64,000 nucleotides of DNA, taken from Nocardia terrae. Lineage in GTDB: Bacteria; Actinomycetota; Actinomycetes; Mycobacteriales; Mycobacteriaceae. The notes beneath the pieces were generated by a model, which was not told where the DNA came from, ran no database searches, and was given only the letters and a program-made list of their open reading frames with translations. The number at the start of each line of letters is the position of its first letter. The first letter of the stretch is position 1. This document shows positions 8,243 to 17,021 of the stretch, piece after piece. Both the position numbers and the translations under genes were made by a program. Where the stretch lies: assembly GCF_009760405.1 (NCBI RefSeq), contig NZ_WRPP01000005.1:124001-188000 (forward strand), read 5' to 3'.

Positions 8243-9085
8243 ATGACGAGGCAATCGGACCTGCTGCCGGTCGGTGAACTGGTCGAGGCCGTGGACGGCT
8301 TCCTGGCCGCCTCACCGGCCGCGCGAGCGTGGGACGTGGAGACCGAATTCGACTGGGCCGCCGCCGATGCCGGACGGCTCACCGAGGGGCAGCGCTCGGC
8401 GGTGCAGTTCGTGACCTTCATCGAGGATCACCTGCCCGGGTATTTCGATGTGTACCAGCGGTTCTTCCCGGTCGACGACAGTGTCGAACTGCCCGCGTTC
8501 GAACACAATCGGGAGCTGTACCACTTCACGGTGCGCTGGGCCCTCGAGGAGGACACCCACGCCCGGGCGTTGAACCGCTACCAGGTGGACTCCGGCATCG
8601 CCGAACGCGACACCCTGCGCACGGAATTGGCGGTGGAGGGCCGCAAGCCGTTCGACCTGCCCTATGAGCATCCGGTGCAGTTCTTCGCCTACGCGCTGGT
8701 GCAGGAGAAGGCGACCCAGATGTACTACCACCAATTGCGGGACGTGTCGGGCGATCCCGTTCTGGCGGCGGTGCTGTCACGTCTGGCTCGCGACGAGGCC
8801 CGGCATTTCAGCTTCATGGCCGATGTGGTGAGCCGGTATCTGCGGGTGCAGGGTGACGCGGTGGTGGAGCCGATCCGCGATGTCGTGGCGGGATTCCGCA
8901 TGCCGCTGGCGGATACGCTGCGCGGCTACTGGCGCTGGGCGCTGCGCATCGCCGACGTGGCCGACTACGACCACACGGCCGCGTACGAGCATCTGCTGCG
9001 GGTGCTCGACCGTGCGGTGGACGCGCGCACCGATCGGCTCGATGAACTGGCGGTGTTCATCGGCCAGTGCCGCGCATTGGCCTGA
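8243..9085 (+). CDS. Soluble acyl-ACP desaturase
   Basis: Canonical ferritin-like acyl-ACP desaturase of 280 residues. All expected ligand segments are visible: E61, EEDTH (102-106), E155 and DEARH (184-188), the paired ExxH motifs that hold the di-iron centre. It should introduce a double bond into an acyl chain on ACP using O2 and reduced ferredoxin. ATG 8243 has a good site (GGGAGCGGAG) and lies 15 bases after the methyltransferase, completing the FAAL operon; a strong hairpin follows. With the more divergent desaturase-like protein upstream it gives this cassette two di-iron enzymes, enough for two successive desaturations or a desaturation plus further oxidation. Confidence 0.9.
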   Translation: MTRQSDLLPVGELVEAVDGFLAASPAARAWDVETEFDWAAADAGRLTEGQRSAVQFVTFIEDHLPGYFDVYQRFFPVDDSVELPAFEHNRELYHFTVRWALEEDTHARALNRYQVDSGIAERDTLRTELAVEGRKPFDLPYEHPVQFFAYALVQEKATQMYYHQLRDVSGDPVLAAVLSRLARDEARHFSFMADVVSRYLRVQGDAVVEPIRDVVAGFRMPLADTLRGYWRWALRIADVADYDHTAAYEHLLRVLDRAVDARTDRLDELAVFIGQCRALA

Positions 9086-9096
9086 CCACCCGATAC

Positions 9097-9132
9097 GAAA
9101 GAGCCCGGTTCCGTGGGGAACCGGGCTCTTTC
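9097..9132. terminator. Bidirectional hairpin terminator
   Basis: Perfect 16-base stem (gaaagagcccggttcc, 9097-9112; complement 9117-9132) with a four-base loop between two convergent genes. The A-run on one side and T-run on the other suit factor-independent termination in both directions. Confidence 0.9.
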
Positions 9133-9143
9133 GTGCGAGGACG

Positions 9144-9623
9144 TCAGCCCTGGGGTCCGAGCACCAGGATGGTGGTGGATCCGTGCGCGATCAGCTTGCC
9201 GTTGGCGTCGGTGATGCGCCCCTCGGCCGTGGCGGTGCGACGGCCGACGTGCACGGCGGTGGCCTCGCAGGTCAACCGGCTGCCGTCGATGGCGACCGAG
9301 CGGATGAAGTTCACCTTCAACTCGAGGGTGGTGTAGGCGGTGTTGTCGCCGAGCTTGGTGAACACCGCGCTGCCCATGGCGGTGTCCATCAGTGTCGCGA
9401 TCACCCCGCCGTGCACGGTGAACATGGCGTTGATGGTGGCCGGGTTCGGGTCCAGGTAGTAGCGCGTGTAGCCGTCACCGGCGCGATCGAGCCGAATGCC
9501 CAGCGAGGCGCCGACTCCCAGCTTCTCGTCCAGGCCCCGCTGGAAGACCGTCGTCAGTTCGTCGACGCGCCGGTCCACCGTCGCGTCGATCTGCGCCTCG
9601 CCGTTCACGTGTGTGCTGGTCAT
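9144..9623 (-). CDS. Hot-dog thioesterase (PaaI family)
   Basis: Hot-dog-fold thioesterase of 159 residues with the PaaI signature FTVHGGVIATLMDTAMG near the middle (HGG plus Asp), which usually hydrolyses phenylacetyl-, hydroxybenzoyl- or medium-chain acyl-CoAs. The ATG at 9623 is preceded by GGGAGGA, a strong ribosome site. It is monocistronic, convergent with the desaturase operon across the shared hairpin at 9.1 kb and divergent from the P450 at 9.8 kb. It may serve general CoA housekeeping rather than the cluster; sequence alone does not decide. Confidence 0.85.
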   Translation of the reverse strand: MTSTHVNGEAQIDATVDRRVDELTTVFQRGLDEKLGVGASLGIRLDRAGDGYTRYYLDPNPATINAMFTVHGGVIATLMDTAMGSAVFTKLGDNTAYTTLELKVNFIRSVAIDGSRLTCEATAVHVGRRTATAEGRITDANGKLIAHGSTTILVLGPQG

Positions 9624-9789
9624 GGATTCGTCCTCCCTAGCCTGCCGGTGTCGGGTGAATTCGATCAGCTTCCGGTGAATTATGGTTTGCCGCAGGACAT
9701 TCCATTTCCAGCTCCGATCGGGCGATCGAGAAAGCCGTGTGACGAATCATTACTCGCCGCAAGCAATTACATCGGATACTGTCGGCGGT

Positions 9790-11010
9790 ATGGCCGACAT
9801 CGAAGCCCTGGACCGCATCGAGTCCATCGGGCCGGAATTCTTCGCCGATCCGCATTCGCATTATCGCCGCTGGCGTGCGGAGGGCCCGGTGCGCCGGGTT
9901 CGCTATCCCGACGGGATCGTGCGCTGGGTCATCCTCGACTACGCCGCGGGCCGCGCCGCCCTCAACGACCCGCGCCTGGCCAAGAACTACCTCGCCACCA
10001 ACGGCCTGCTCGCCACCAAACGCGGCCTGCCGCAGCCGGACCCGCGGGATCTGGTGCTGTTCAACAACATGCTCAATCTCGACCAGCCCGACCACACCCG
10101 GTTGCGCAAGCTGATCATGCGGGCCTTCACCCCGCGCCGGGTGGCGGAGTTGACGCCGCGGATCGAGGAGATCGCGGCGGACCTGCTCGACGCCCTCGAC
10201 GGCCGCCACGAGGCGGACCTGTTGCACGACTTCGCCGAACCGCTGCCGATCACCGTGATCTGCGAACTGCTCGGTGTCCCGCTCGCCGACCGCGCGAACT
10301 TCCAGACCTGGACCAAGGCGCTGGTCGCCGTGGCCGGGGTGGAGGAGGACCGTGAGTCCGCCGCCCGCGACATGGGGGCCTACCTGACCGGGCTGGTCCG
10401 GGAGAAGGCCGCGCATCCCACCGCGGATCTGCTCTCCGCGCTGGCCGTTCCGGCCGACGACGGCGACACCCTCACCGAGACCGAGCAGGTCGGCATGGCC
10501 TTCCTGCTGCTGGTCGCCGGGCACGACACCACCGTCAATCTGATCGCCAACGGCACTCTCGCCCTGCTGCGCAACCCGGAGCAGGCCCGCGCCCTGCGCG
10601 CCGAGCCCGAACTGATCCCCGACGCCGTCGAGGAGTTCCTGCGCTTCGACGGCCCGGTGAACATCAGCACCATCCGCTACACCTCGGAACCGGTCACCAT
10701 CGCCGGCGTCGACATCCCGGCCGACGAATTCGTGTTCATCGCCCTCATCGCGGCCAACCGCGACGAGGACCGCTACCCGAACCCCGACACCCTCGACATC
10801 GGCCGCGACACCTCCGGCCACATCGCCTTCGGCCACGGCATCCACTTCTGCGTCGGCGCGCCCCTGGCCCGCATCGAGGCCCGGGTAGCCTTCTCCGCCT
10901 TGCTCTCCCGCTATCCGAACCTCCGCCTGTCGCCTCGCGACGCGGCCCTGACCTGGCACCCGAGCACCCTGATCCACTCGCTGCAGGAGCTCCCGGTACT
11001 GCTGGACTGA
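9790..11010 (+). CDS. Cytochrome P450
   Basis: Soluble bacterial P450 of 406 residues with I-helix AGHDT (243-247), ExxR as EFLR (282-285) and heme loop FGHGIHFCVG with Cys354. The start is set at the ATG beginning MADIEALDRI, the usual distance before the first conserved P450 helices; the frame is open upstream but the extension is not P450-like. No strong ribosome site is visible, so a leaderless transcript is possible. It is convergent with the GT4-P450 fusion gene (7-base gap). A third freestanding P450 in 11 kb strengthens the view that the left part is a tailoring-rich secondary-metabolite region. Confidence 0.9.
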   Translation: MADIEALDRIESIGPEFFADPHSHYRRWRAEGPVRRVRYPDGIVRWVILDYAAGRAALNDPRLAKNYLATNGLLATKRGLPQPDPRDLVLFNNMLNLDQPDHTRLRKLIMRAFTPRRVAELTPRIEEIAADLLDALDGRHEADLLHDFAEPLPITVICELLGVPLADRANFQTWTKALVAVAGVEEDRESAARDMGAYLTGLVREKAAHPTADLLSALAVPADDGDTLTETEQVGMAFLLLVAGHDTTVNLIANGTLALLRNPEQARALRAEPELIPDAVEEFLRFDGPVNISTIRYTSEPVTIAGVDIPADEFVFIALIAANRDEDRYPNPDTLDIGRDTSGHIAFGHGIHFCVGAPLARIEARVAFSALLSRYPNLRLSPRDAALTWHPSTLIHSLQELPVLLD

Positions 11011-11017
11011 CGCTCTT

Positions 11018-13846
11018 TCAACGCGGCCGCAGCGTGACCGGCAGCGCCGAGGGCGAGAGGACGAAGTCGCGGTTGGAGGCGCGCACCCGGTGCCCCGGTA
11101 CCGGTGTGACGCGCCATCGTGACAGCAACGCCGCCGAGGCCAGGGCGATCTCCAGCATGGCGAAATGGTCACCGAGGCAACGACGGCGGCCGACACCGAA
11201 GGAGATCATGGCCTTCTTCGCGGTATCGGCGGCGTTCTCGGCGTTCCAGCGCTCCGGATCGAAGGTCTCGGGGTCGCTGAACCAGCGCGGATCGTGCTGA
11301 ACCATGTAGGGGCTGAACATGATCGCCGACCCGGCGGGGATGGTGACCTCGCCGATCGGCAGATCGGCGCTCGCATTGGCGGCGCTGATCCACGGACCCC
11401 AGAATCGAATCGTCTCCGACACGACCTGCTTCAGGTACGGCATCGACCCCAGGTGCTCCGGCCGCACATCCCCGGTCCCCACCACGGAATCCAGCTCGCC
11501 ATAAAGCTTTTCGGCAATATCGGGCCGCAGACTCACCTCGTGCCACAACCACCCGGTCAGCGATGCCATCGACCCCACCCCACCCGCGAGCATGAGAATC
11601 GCCTCATCGATGATGTGGTCGTCCGACAACCGCTCCCCGGTCTCGCTGTCGGTATGCCGGATCAACGCCGACACCACATCATTGAAATCCTCATCCCGCC
11701 TGCGATATTCGGCGACCACGGCCCCCACCGCCGCCCTCAGGTGCCGAGCCTTGCTGCGCCAGCGATAGTTCGCGATCACCCGCATCCTGCGCAGCTGCGG
11801 CGGCAACGCGGTCCGCACGATCACCTGGCTGAGCAGCCACGGCACACTGTCGCGAATCTCCCGCCGCGCACTGTCACCGAAATCCGCCGTGAACAACGTC
11901 GCCGACACGGTGTCGAGCACCAGCCCGTGCGCCTCGTCCATGAGGTCGACCCGCTCCCCCCTCGGCAGTCCGGCCGCCCACGAGTTCGCGATATCCGCCG
12001 CGGCTTCGGCATATTCGGCCAGCCGGGTCTGCCGCAGCGCGGGCGAGATCATCCGCCGCCGCAGCCGATGCTCGGGCCCGCGCAGCACATTCACCGCCCC
12101 ACCCGCGATATCGGCGATCGCTTCCCTCAGATCCTCCCGCTCGAATTCCGCGTCCGAGAGATTCACCTCGCGCAGCAGATCCGGCGTAGTGAGCACATAC
12201 CCGGTCTGCCGCCCGAAATGGACCCGCACGATCGGCCCCAACCGCGGCAACGAGGTGACGAAACCCGGCGCGTCGGTCAGCGCCCGCAGACTGTGCCCGA
12301 GCACGGGCACAGCGCCGGGCGCGGTGGGTATTTCGGCCAGTGTCCGCGGCATGACGGCCGGGAAATCGGCGACAGCGATCGGAGCGGCGGGGGTTGTGCC
12401 AGCGGTGCGCAGCGCGGCGGCCCGGATCCCCGCCAGCGTCCTCATGACGGCGCCCACCCCGTTGCCCCTCCGACCGACAGTCATGCTCGCTCCCTCCGCG
12501 CCCGGCACCGCGACCACGATCGCGTCGGCGGACTGTCGACGGTCCTCCGATGTGGCCGCGGTCCGCCGGTCCCGGCGGACCGCCGCGGCCTTCCCGCCCC
12601 GTGCGCGGGGCCTGCGCCCGAACACCGCCACATCATCCGCCAGCGCGGTGGGCGCATCGGCGGCGGCCAGTCGGTAGACTTCCAAAACTGCTGCGATCTG
12701 CCTCGATTGGCGGACAGCGTCGGTCTGTCCGGTCAACGCGGTTCGCAGCTCGGCGAGTAGCGAGCGGTCGGCCACGAGTTTGGCGAGGGTGTCGGCCAGC
12801 GCGTCGACGGTGACGTCGGCTGCGCGTATCCCCGCCGGAACCGATTCGGCCAGAGCAGGATCCGTGTACACGACCGGCAGCCCTACCGCCGCCGCCTCGA
12901 GCAGGACCATGCCTTGGGTGTCGAAACCGTAGGAAGGAAACAGCAGGGCGTCGGCCGCCGCCATCGCGTCGAGACATTCCGCTTGGGTCACCCTGCCGTG
13001 CAAGCGAATCCGGTCCCCGAGCCGCCGTTCGACAATCCGTCCCACCGCCGCGCCGTGCAGCTCACCCTCACCGTAGACATCGAGTTCACAGTTGTCCGTC
13101 CGGCGTACTGCCTCGATCGATTCCAGCAGCCGCTTCTCCCCCGACAGTCGGCCGCACCAGACCAGGCGCAGTGGGCCGTCGTCGGTTCGTTGTGCGGGGG
13201 TTCGCCCTTCGAGGAGGGCGTCGTCGACTCCGTTGGATATCACCGTGATCGGCCGGGTCACCCCGTGGGCGAGCAACAGATCCGCGAAGTGGCCCGTCGG
13301 TGCGATCACCTGGTCGGCGGCTTGGGCTTGGCCGCTGATCGTCCACCAGGCGTGCCGGGCCGCGCGCGTCTCGGGCCGGTGCGGCATGTGATGGGTGTGC
13401 GGGACGTAGCGGCCGTGCAGGAGTCGCAGCGCCAAGGCGGTCGGGTACGGTGCGGGCGAGGTGTGTTCGATGAAGGCGTCGTCGCGGCTCTGGGCGGTGT
13501 GCACGAGCGGGATGCCGTGCCGCCGTGCGGCTTTCATTCCTGCGATGGCGACGCCGTAGGTGGATTGGGTGTGCACGATGTCGATCGGCCCGCGCCCGGC
13601 GAACTCGGCGTCGATGAGCGCGGCGTTGCGGCGGGTCGGCGCGACGACCTCGAAGCCGTTCACGGCAGGGATCGAAAGCGGATGCAGTGCAACGATATCC
13701 GGGTCCGGCGCGGCAGTCCGGTCGGGTGCGACGAACAGGGTGACCCGGTGTCCGGCGCGTTCGAGGCCGCGGCGCAGTGCGGAGACGGCGGTCTGCACCC
13801 CACCGAGCGAGGCCGGGTGGTAGTCCACGAACATCGCAATGTGCAT
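11018..13846 (-). CDS. GT4 glycosyltransferase-cytochrome P450 fusion
   Basis: One uninterrupted frame of 942 residues with two enzymes. Residues 1 to about 395 are a GT4 glycosyltransferase: it starts MHIAMFVDYHPASLGGVQT and contains ISNGVDD, the donor-site segment WCGRLSGEKR and the E-x7-E region GFDTQGMVLLEAAAVGLP. A basic, Ala/Arg-rich linker (about 395-490) leads to a P450 with ExxR (SETIRF), PERW and heme loop FGVGRRRCLGD. In the P450 I helix the usual A-G-x-D/E-T reads AGGVGS, so the acid/alcohol pair for O2 activation is missing. ATG 13846 is chosen because the GT4 fold begins there. A strong internal Shine-Dalgarno and ATG at 12484 could also give a separate 488-residue P450. GT4 and P450 acting on one lipid or polyketide aglycone is plausible but inferred. 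Confidence 0.85.
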   Translation of the reverse strand: MHIAMFVDYHPASLGGVQTAVSALRRGLERAGHRVTLFVAPDRTAAPDPDIVALHPLSIPAVNGFEVVAPTRRNAALIDAEFAGRGPIDIVHTQSTYGVAIAGMKAARRHGIPLVHTAQSRDDAFIEHTSPAPYPTALALRLLHGRYVPHTHHMPHRPETRAARHAWWTISGQAQAADQVIAPTGHFADLLLAHGVTRPITVISNGVDDALLEGRTPAQRTDDGPLRLVWCGRLSGEKRLLESIEAVRRTDNCELDVYGEGELHGAAVGRIVERRLGDRIRLHGRVTQAECLDAMAAADALLFPSYGFDTQGMVLLEAAAVGLPVVYTDPALAESVPAGIRAADVTVDALADTLAKLVADRSLLAELRTALTGQTDAVRQSRQIAAVLEVYRLAAADAPTALADDVAVFGRRPRARGGKAAAVRRDRRTAATSEDRRQSADAIVVAVPGAEGASMTVGRRGNGVGAVMRTLAGIRAAALRTAGTTPAAPIAVADFPAVMPRTLAEIPTAPGAVPVLGHSLRALTDAPGFVTSLPRLGPIVRVHFGRQTGYVLTTPDLLREVNLSDAEFEREDLREAIADIAGGAVNVLRGPEHRLRRRMISPALRQTRLAEYAEAAADIANSWAAGLPRGERVDLMDEAHGLVLDTVSATLFTADFGDSARREIRDSVPWLLSQVIVRTALPPQLRRMRVIANYRWRSKARHLRAAVGAVVAEYRRRDEDFNDVVSALIRHTDSETGERLSDDHIIDEAILMLAGGVGSMASLTGWLWHEVSLRPDIAEKLYGELDSVVGTGDVRPEHLGSMPYLKQVVSETIRFWGPWISAANASADLPIGEVTIPAGSAIMFSPYMVQHDPRWFSDPETFDPERWNAENAADTAKKAMISFGVGRRRCLGDHFAMLEIALASAALLSRWRVTPVPGHRVRASNRDFVLSPSALPVTLRPR
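12482..12497 (-). promoter_or_regulatory. Internal Shine-Dalgarno and ATG for a separate P450
   Basis: On the minus strand GGAGGGAG (12497-12490) precedes an in-frame ATG (12484-12482) by five bases, at codon 455 of the GT4-P450 frame and just before the P450 domain. It is stronger than most start sites in this window, and suggests the P450 is also, or mainly, translated on its own. Confidence 0.6.
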
Positions 13847-13965
13847 CAGCCGAACCCTACTCAGCGCCGACCCGTTCTGAAATGCCCACATTTTTCCGGT
13901 CTGGACGGCGGCCGCCACGCCGCACAGTGTCTATTGATCCCACCATCTGTGTCGAAAGAGGCCGC

Positions 13966-15246
13966 ATGCGCATCGCGATACCGCTGACCGGAACCCGGGG
14001 CGACGTTCACCCGATCGTGGGCCTCGGTGTCGAGTTGCAGCGGCGCGGGCACGAGGTGTTGCTGGGCGCGCCACCGAATCTGGTCGACTTCGTCACCGCC
14101 GCAGGGCTTCCCGCGCAGGCCTGCGGACCGGATGTGCAGCGGCTCTACAGTTCCGAGGAAGGGCGGCGGGCGCTCGCGGCGGGCAATACGCTGCGGCTGA
14201 TGCAATTGGTGGGCAAGCAGATGGCCGAGTACGCCGAGCGGATGAACCGCGAGGTGATCGAGGTGTGCTCGAAGGCCGAGCTGATCGTGGCGAGCACGGT
14301 CACCGAGGATCGCGCCTCCTCGATCGCCGAGGCCATGGGCGTGCCGCTGGTCAGCCTGCACTACTATCCGTGCCGCATGAACAGCGCCTACCCGTTCCCC
14401 GGATTGCTTCCGGCGCACTGGAATCCGCCCGCGCCGGTCAATCGGGCGACCTGGACGCTGGCCGAGAACCTGCGCCGCGTCGTGTTCCTGCGCTACCTCA
14501 ACCAATTGCGCGGCACGCTCGGACTGCCCAAGTCCTATGCCAGTCCGGCGGCGGCGCTGGCCCGGGCCGGTGTCCCCGAGATCCAGATCTACGACCCGGC
14601 CCTGGTTCCCGGCCTGTCCGAGGAGTGGGGCGAGCGCCGGCCCTTCACCGGCTTCCTCACCCTCGACCGCGCCACCCGCACCGCCGTGGGCGAGCTCTCC
14701 GGCAGCCACAACGAGCTGCTCGAATGGATCGGATCCGGTGCTCCCCCGGTGTTCTTCGGCTTCGGCAGCATGCCGATCCACGACGCCGCCGCCGTCTTCG
14801 CCATGGTGGAGCAGGTGGTGGTCCGGCTCGGCATCCGCGCCCTGGTCCACGCGGGCTGGAGCGATCTCGATGTGGCCGCCACCGCGACCGGGGACCGGAT
14901 CAAGCTGGTCGGCACCGATTTCGCGTACGACGAGATCTTCCCGCACTGCGCTGCGGCCGTGCATCACGGCGGCATCGGCACCCTGTTCGAGAGTCTGCGG
15001 GCGGGCCTGCCGACGGTCGTGTGCTCGGTCTCGTTCGAACAGCCCATGTGGGGCGGCCAGGTGGCGAAGCTGGGTTTGGGGGCGCACCTGCCCTTCACGG
15101 CGCTGACCACCGAAGGCTTGATCGCCGAGCTGGCTCCGCTCCTGAACGATGAACGCCGCACGCGAGTAAAGGAATTCGCGACCACCCTGCGCACCACGGG
15201 CACCGCCGAGCGGGCGGCCGATCTCATCGAGGCCGCTGCCCGGTGA
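13966..15246 (+). CDS. UGT-type glycosyltransferase (GT1 family)
   Basis: GT1/UGT-fold glycosyltransferase of 426 residues related to antibiotic and sterol glucosyltransferases. It begins MRIAIPLTGTRGDVHPIVGLG, the N-terminal GT-B motif of this group, and has the C-terminal donor motif HHGGIGTLFESLRAGLP followed by QP and the EQPMWG-type end of the nucleotide-sugar site. It transfers a sugar from an NDP-sugar to a small-molecule or lipid acceptor in the cytoplasm. ATG 13966 follows AAAGAGG at short spacing. It is divergent from the GT4-P450 fusion and coupled by a GTGA overlap to an ABC-2 permease, suggesting glycosylation followed by export. Confidence 0.9.
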   Translation: MRIAIPLTGTRGDVHPIVGLGVELQRRGHEVLLGAPPNLVDFVTAAGLPAQACGPDVQRLYSSEEGRRALAAGNTLRLMQLVGKQMAEYAERMNREVIEVCSKAELIVASTVTEDRASSIAEAMGVPLVSLHYYPCRMNSAYPFPGLLPAHWNPPAPVNRATWTLAENLRRVVFLRYLNQLRGTLGLPKSYASPAAALARAGVPEIQIYDPALVPGLSEEWGERRPFTGFLTLDRATRTAVGELSGSHNELLEWIGSGAPPVFFGFGSMPIHDAAAVFAMVEQVVVRLGIRALVHAGWSDLDVAATATGDRIKLVGTDFAYDEIFPHCAAAVHHGGIGTLFESLRAGLPTVVCSVSFEQPMWGGQVAKLGLGAHLPFTALTTEGLIAELAPLLNDERRTRVKEFATTLRTTGTAERAADLIEAAAR

Positions 15247-16016
15247 CCGCGCCCACCGCCGTCCGCTACCTCGTGCCCGACACGCTGGTGATGTTCCGCC
15301 GCTGTGCCCGCCGCACCCTGCGCAGCACCGACACCCTAGTCATCTCGCTGACCATGCCGATCCTGATGATGCTGTTGTTCACCTATGTGTTCGGCGGCGC
15401 GATCGAGGTCGGCGGCTCCTACCTCAACTATGTGATCCCCGGAATCATGTTGCTGTGCACTGGTTTCGGCGCGTCGATCACGGCGACCAGCGTCTGCACG
15501 GACATGACCCGCGGCAGTGTGGACCGGTTCCGGACCCTGCCGATGTATCGCCAGGCACTGTCGGCGGGACATCTGAGCGAAGGGGTCGTCCGCACCATGG
15601 CGGCCATCGTCATCGCGGTGGGCGTGGCTGTGGCGCTGGGTTATCGGCCGGGTTCGGGCCCTGTGGGCTGGCTGGCCGCGACCGGCTTGATCGTATTGTT
15701 CGTGGTCGCGATCACCGCGATCGCGGTGGCCCTGGGTATGGCGGCCGGTAATCCGGAGGCCGCGGGCGGCCTCACTTACGCCATCACCTTCATCCCCTAC
15801 GTCTCGAGCGCCTTCGTCCCGACCCACACCATGCCGTCCTGGCTGCGCGGCATCGCCGACCGCCAGCCCGCGACCCCGGTCGTGGACACCATCCGCAGCC
15901 TGCTCGACGGCACCCCCGCCGACCGCGCGCTGCCCGCCGTCGTGTGGTGCGCGATCCTCGCCGCCATCGGATTCGCGTGCGCGAGCGTGTCTTTCCGCCG
16001 CCTGAACTACCGCTGA
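15243..16016 (+). CDS. ABC-2 type transporter permease (DrrB-like)
   Basis: Integral membrane permease of 257 residues with six predicted hydrophobic segments, the size and layout of DrrB-type ABC-2 permeases used for drug and glycolipid export. Visible features include the early segment MPILMMLLFTYVFGGAI and the conserved late NPEAA/PYVSSAFVP region of this family. GTG 15243 overlaps the glycosyltransferase stop by four bases. No ATP-binding partner is adjacent or elsewhere in the window except the UgpC-like sugar-importer ATPase, an unlikely partner. Export of the glycosylated product is the natural inference. The gene's 3' end overlaps the convergent secreted-protein gene by ten bases. Confidence 0.85.
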   Translation: MTAPTAVRYLVPDTLVMFRRCARRTLRSTDTLVISLTMPILMMLLFTYVFGGAIEVGGSYLNYVIPGIMLLCTGFGASITATSVCTDMTRGSVDRFRTLPMYRQALSAGHLSEGVVRTMAAIVIAVGVAVALGYRPGSGPVGWLAATGLIVLFVVAITAIAVALGMAAGNPEAAGGLTYAITFIPYVSSAFVPTHTMPSWLRGIADRQPATPVVDTIRSLLDGTPADRALPAVVWCAILAAIGFACASVSFRRLNYR

Positions 16017-16369
16017 CCGCGCTGCATATAGCAGTTGGTCTCGATCACCGCACCACTGTCGAGGCGCTCACGCCAGCCCGCGGGCCCCACGAGGCGAACC
16101 GTGTCCGCCCACGGCGAGTACGGCTTGCCCTGCGAGTCATGGCCCGGGAACGGCACATAACCCCAGTAGCAGGTGAGCCCGCCCGCCGGAGGCGAGAACA
16201 CCCAGGTGTCGGCCCCGACATCGGCACCGACCGTGACCTGCCTGATCTGCTGCTGCGCAACGACATTCGGATCGCCATTGCTCACGTCCTCGGGAGCCGC
16301 GTTCGCCGCGCCCACCGCGGTCACGAACGCCGCCACGGCAGCCGAGCCCACCCCGAACACACGTCTCAT
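16007..16369 (-). CDS. Small secreted protein, function unknown
   Basis: Protein of 120 residues with a clear Sec signal peptide (MRR-VFGVGSAAVAAFVTAVGAANA, cleavage after the AxA near residue 24). The mature part of about 95 residues has two cysteines (in LTCYWGY and ETNCYMQ) likely to form a disulfide. Two-cysteine small secreted proteins of this look are common in Nocardia and relatives, but I cannot name a function. ATG 16369 has GGGG a few bases upstream. It is tail-to-tail with the ABC permease, overlapping by ten bases. Confidence 0.75.
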   Translation of the reverse strand: MRRVFGVGSAAVAAFVTAVGAANAAPEDVSNGDPNVVAQQQIRQVTVGADVGADTWVFSPPAGGLTCYWGYVPFPGHDSQGKPYSPWADTVRLVGPAGWRERLDSGAVIETNCYMQRGQR

Positions 16370-16601
16370 CCCCGACAGCCCAATCCTCGTATCGAATCCC
16401 CGCCCCCCGGAACAAAGACGGCGGCGAACTCTAACAAGCCCTCGTCGTGACCGGGTAGACCCGCGGATAGGCCACCGAATCGGTCACCCGCCCAACCTCC
16501 GGACCCGGGCCGGGCGTTGCCGTTTCGTTCAATACTCGACCTGCCTGACCGCCCGACGATATCTCCCATCGACCATGACTCACGAAAGGATGGGACCACA
16601 C

Positions 16602-17012
16602 ATGATCACCTGGGGTGGCCGCCTATTGGTGCTGCTGGGAGCCGGGCATCTCCTCACCGGCCTGGCAATCACATCACCGCATTTCGCCCGAACCTGGCTC
16701 GCCGGGCATCTGACCGACGACAGCCTGACCGCCTTGAGCCCCGCCAACGGCGCCTATTGGCTCACGGTGGGCAGCTTCGCCTTTCCTCTCATCATCCTCG
16801 GCCTGCTGATCCTCTGGCTCGACCGCCGCGACATCGTGCCCCCACTCTTCCTCCCTTGGACGATCGGCCTCTGGTCGCTGGCGGCAGCCGCCATGTTCCG
16901 CGGCATCCCCTGGCTGCTGGCCTGGCTCGGCGTAGCCCTCCTCTTCACCGGCATCCACCGCGCCCGCACCGCCGGAGCGGGCCGAATGGAGCGAGCCGAC
17001 ATCGTTCGATAG
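16602..17012 (+). CDS. Four-helix membrane protein, DUF6463-like
   Basis: Small integral membrane protein of 136 residues with four hydrophobic helices: LLVLLGAGHLLTGLA near the start, then FPLIILGLLILWL, WTIGLWSLAAAAMF and LLAWLGVALLFTGI. The LGAGHLLTG opening and LDRRDIVPP loop recall actinobacterial DUF6463 proteins (recognition from memory, moderate confidence); function unknown. Three in-frame ATGs compete: 16575, 16590 and 16602. The last is chosen because AAAGGA lies upstream of it and the membrane segment starts just after. The GtrA-family gene follows nine bases downstream. Confidence 0.65.
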   Translation: MITWGGRLLVLLGAGHLLTGLAITSPHFARTWLAGHLTDDSLTALSPANGAYWLTVGSFAFPLIILGLLILWLDRRDIVPPLFLPWTIGLWSLAAAAMFRGIPWLLAWLGVALLFTGIHRARTAGAGRMERADIVR

Positions 17013-17021
17013 CCTGGCTGC

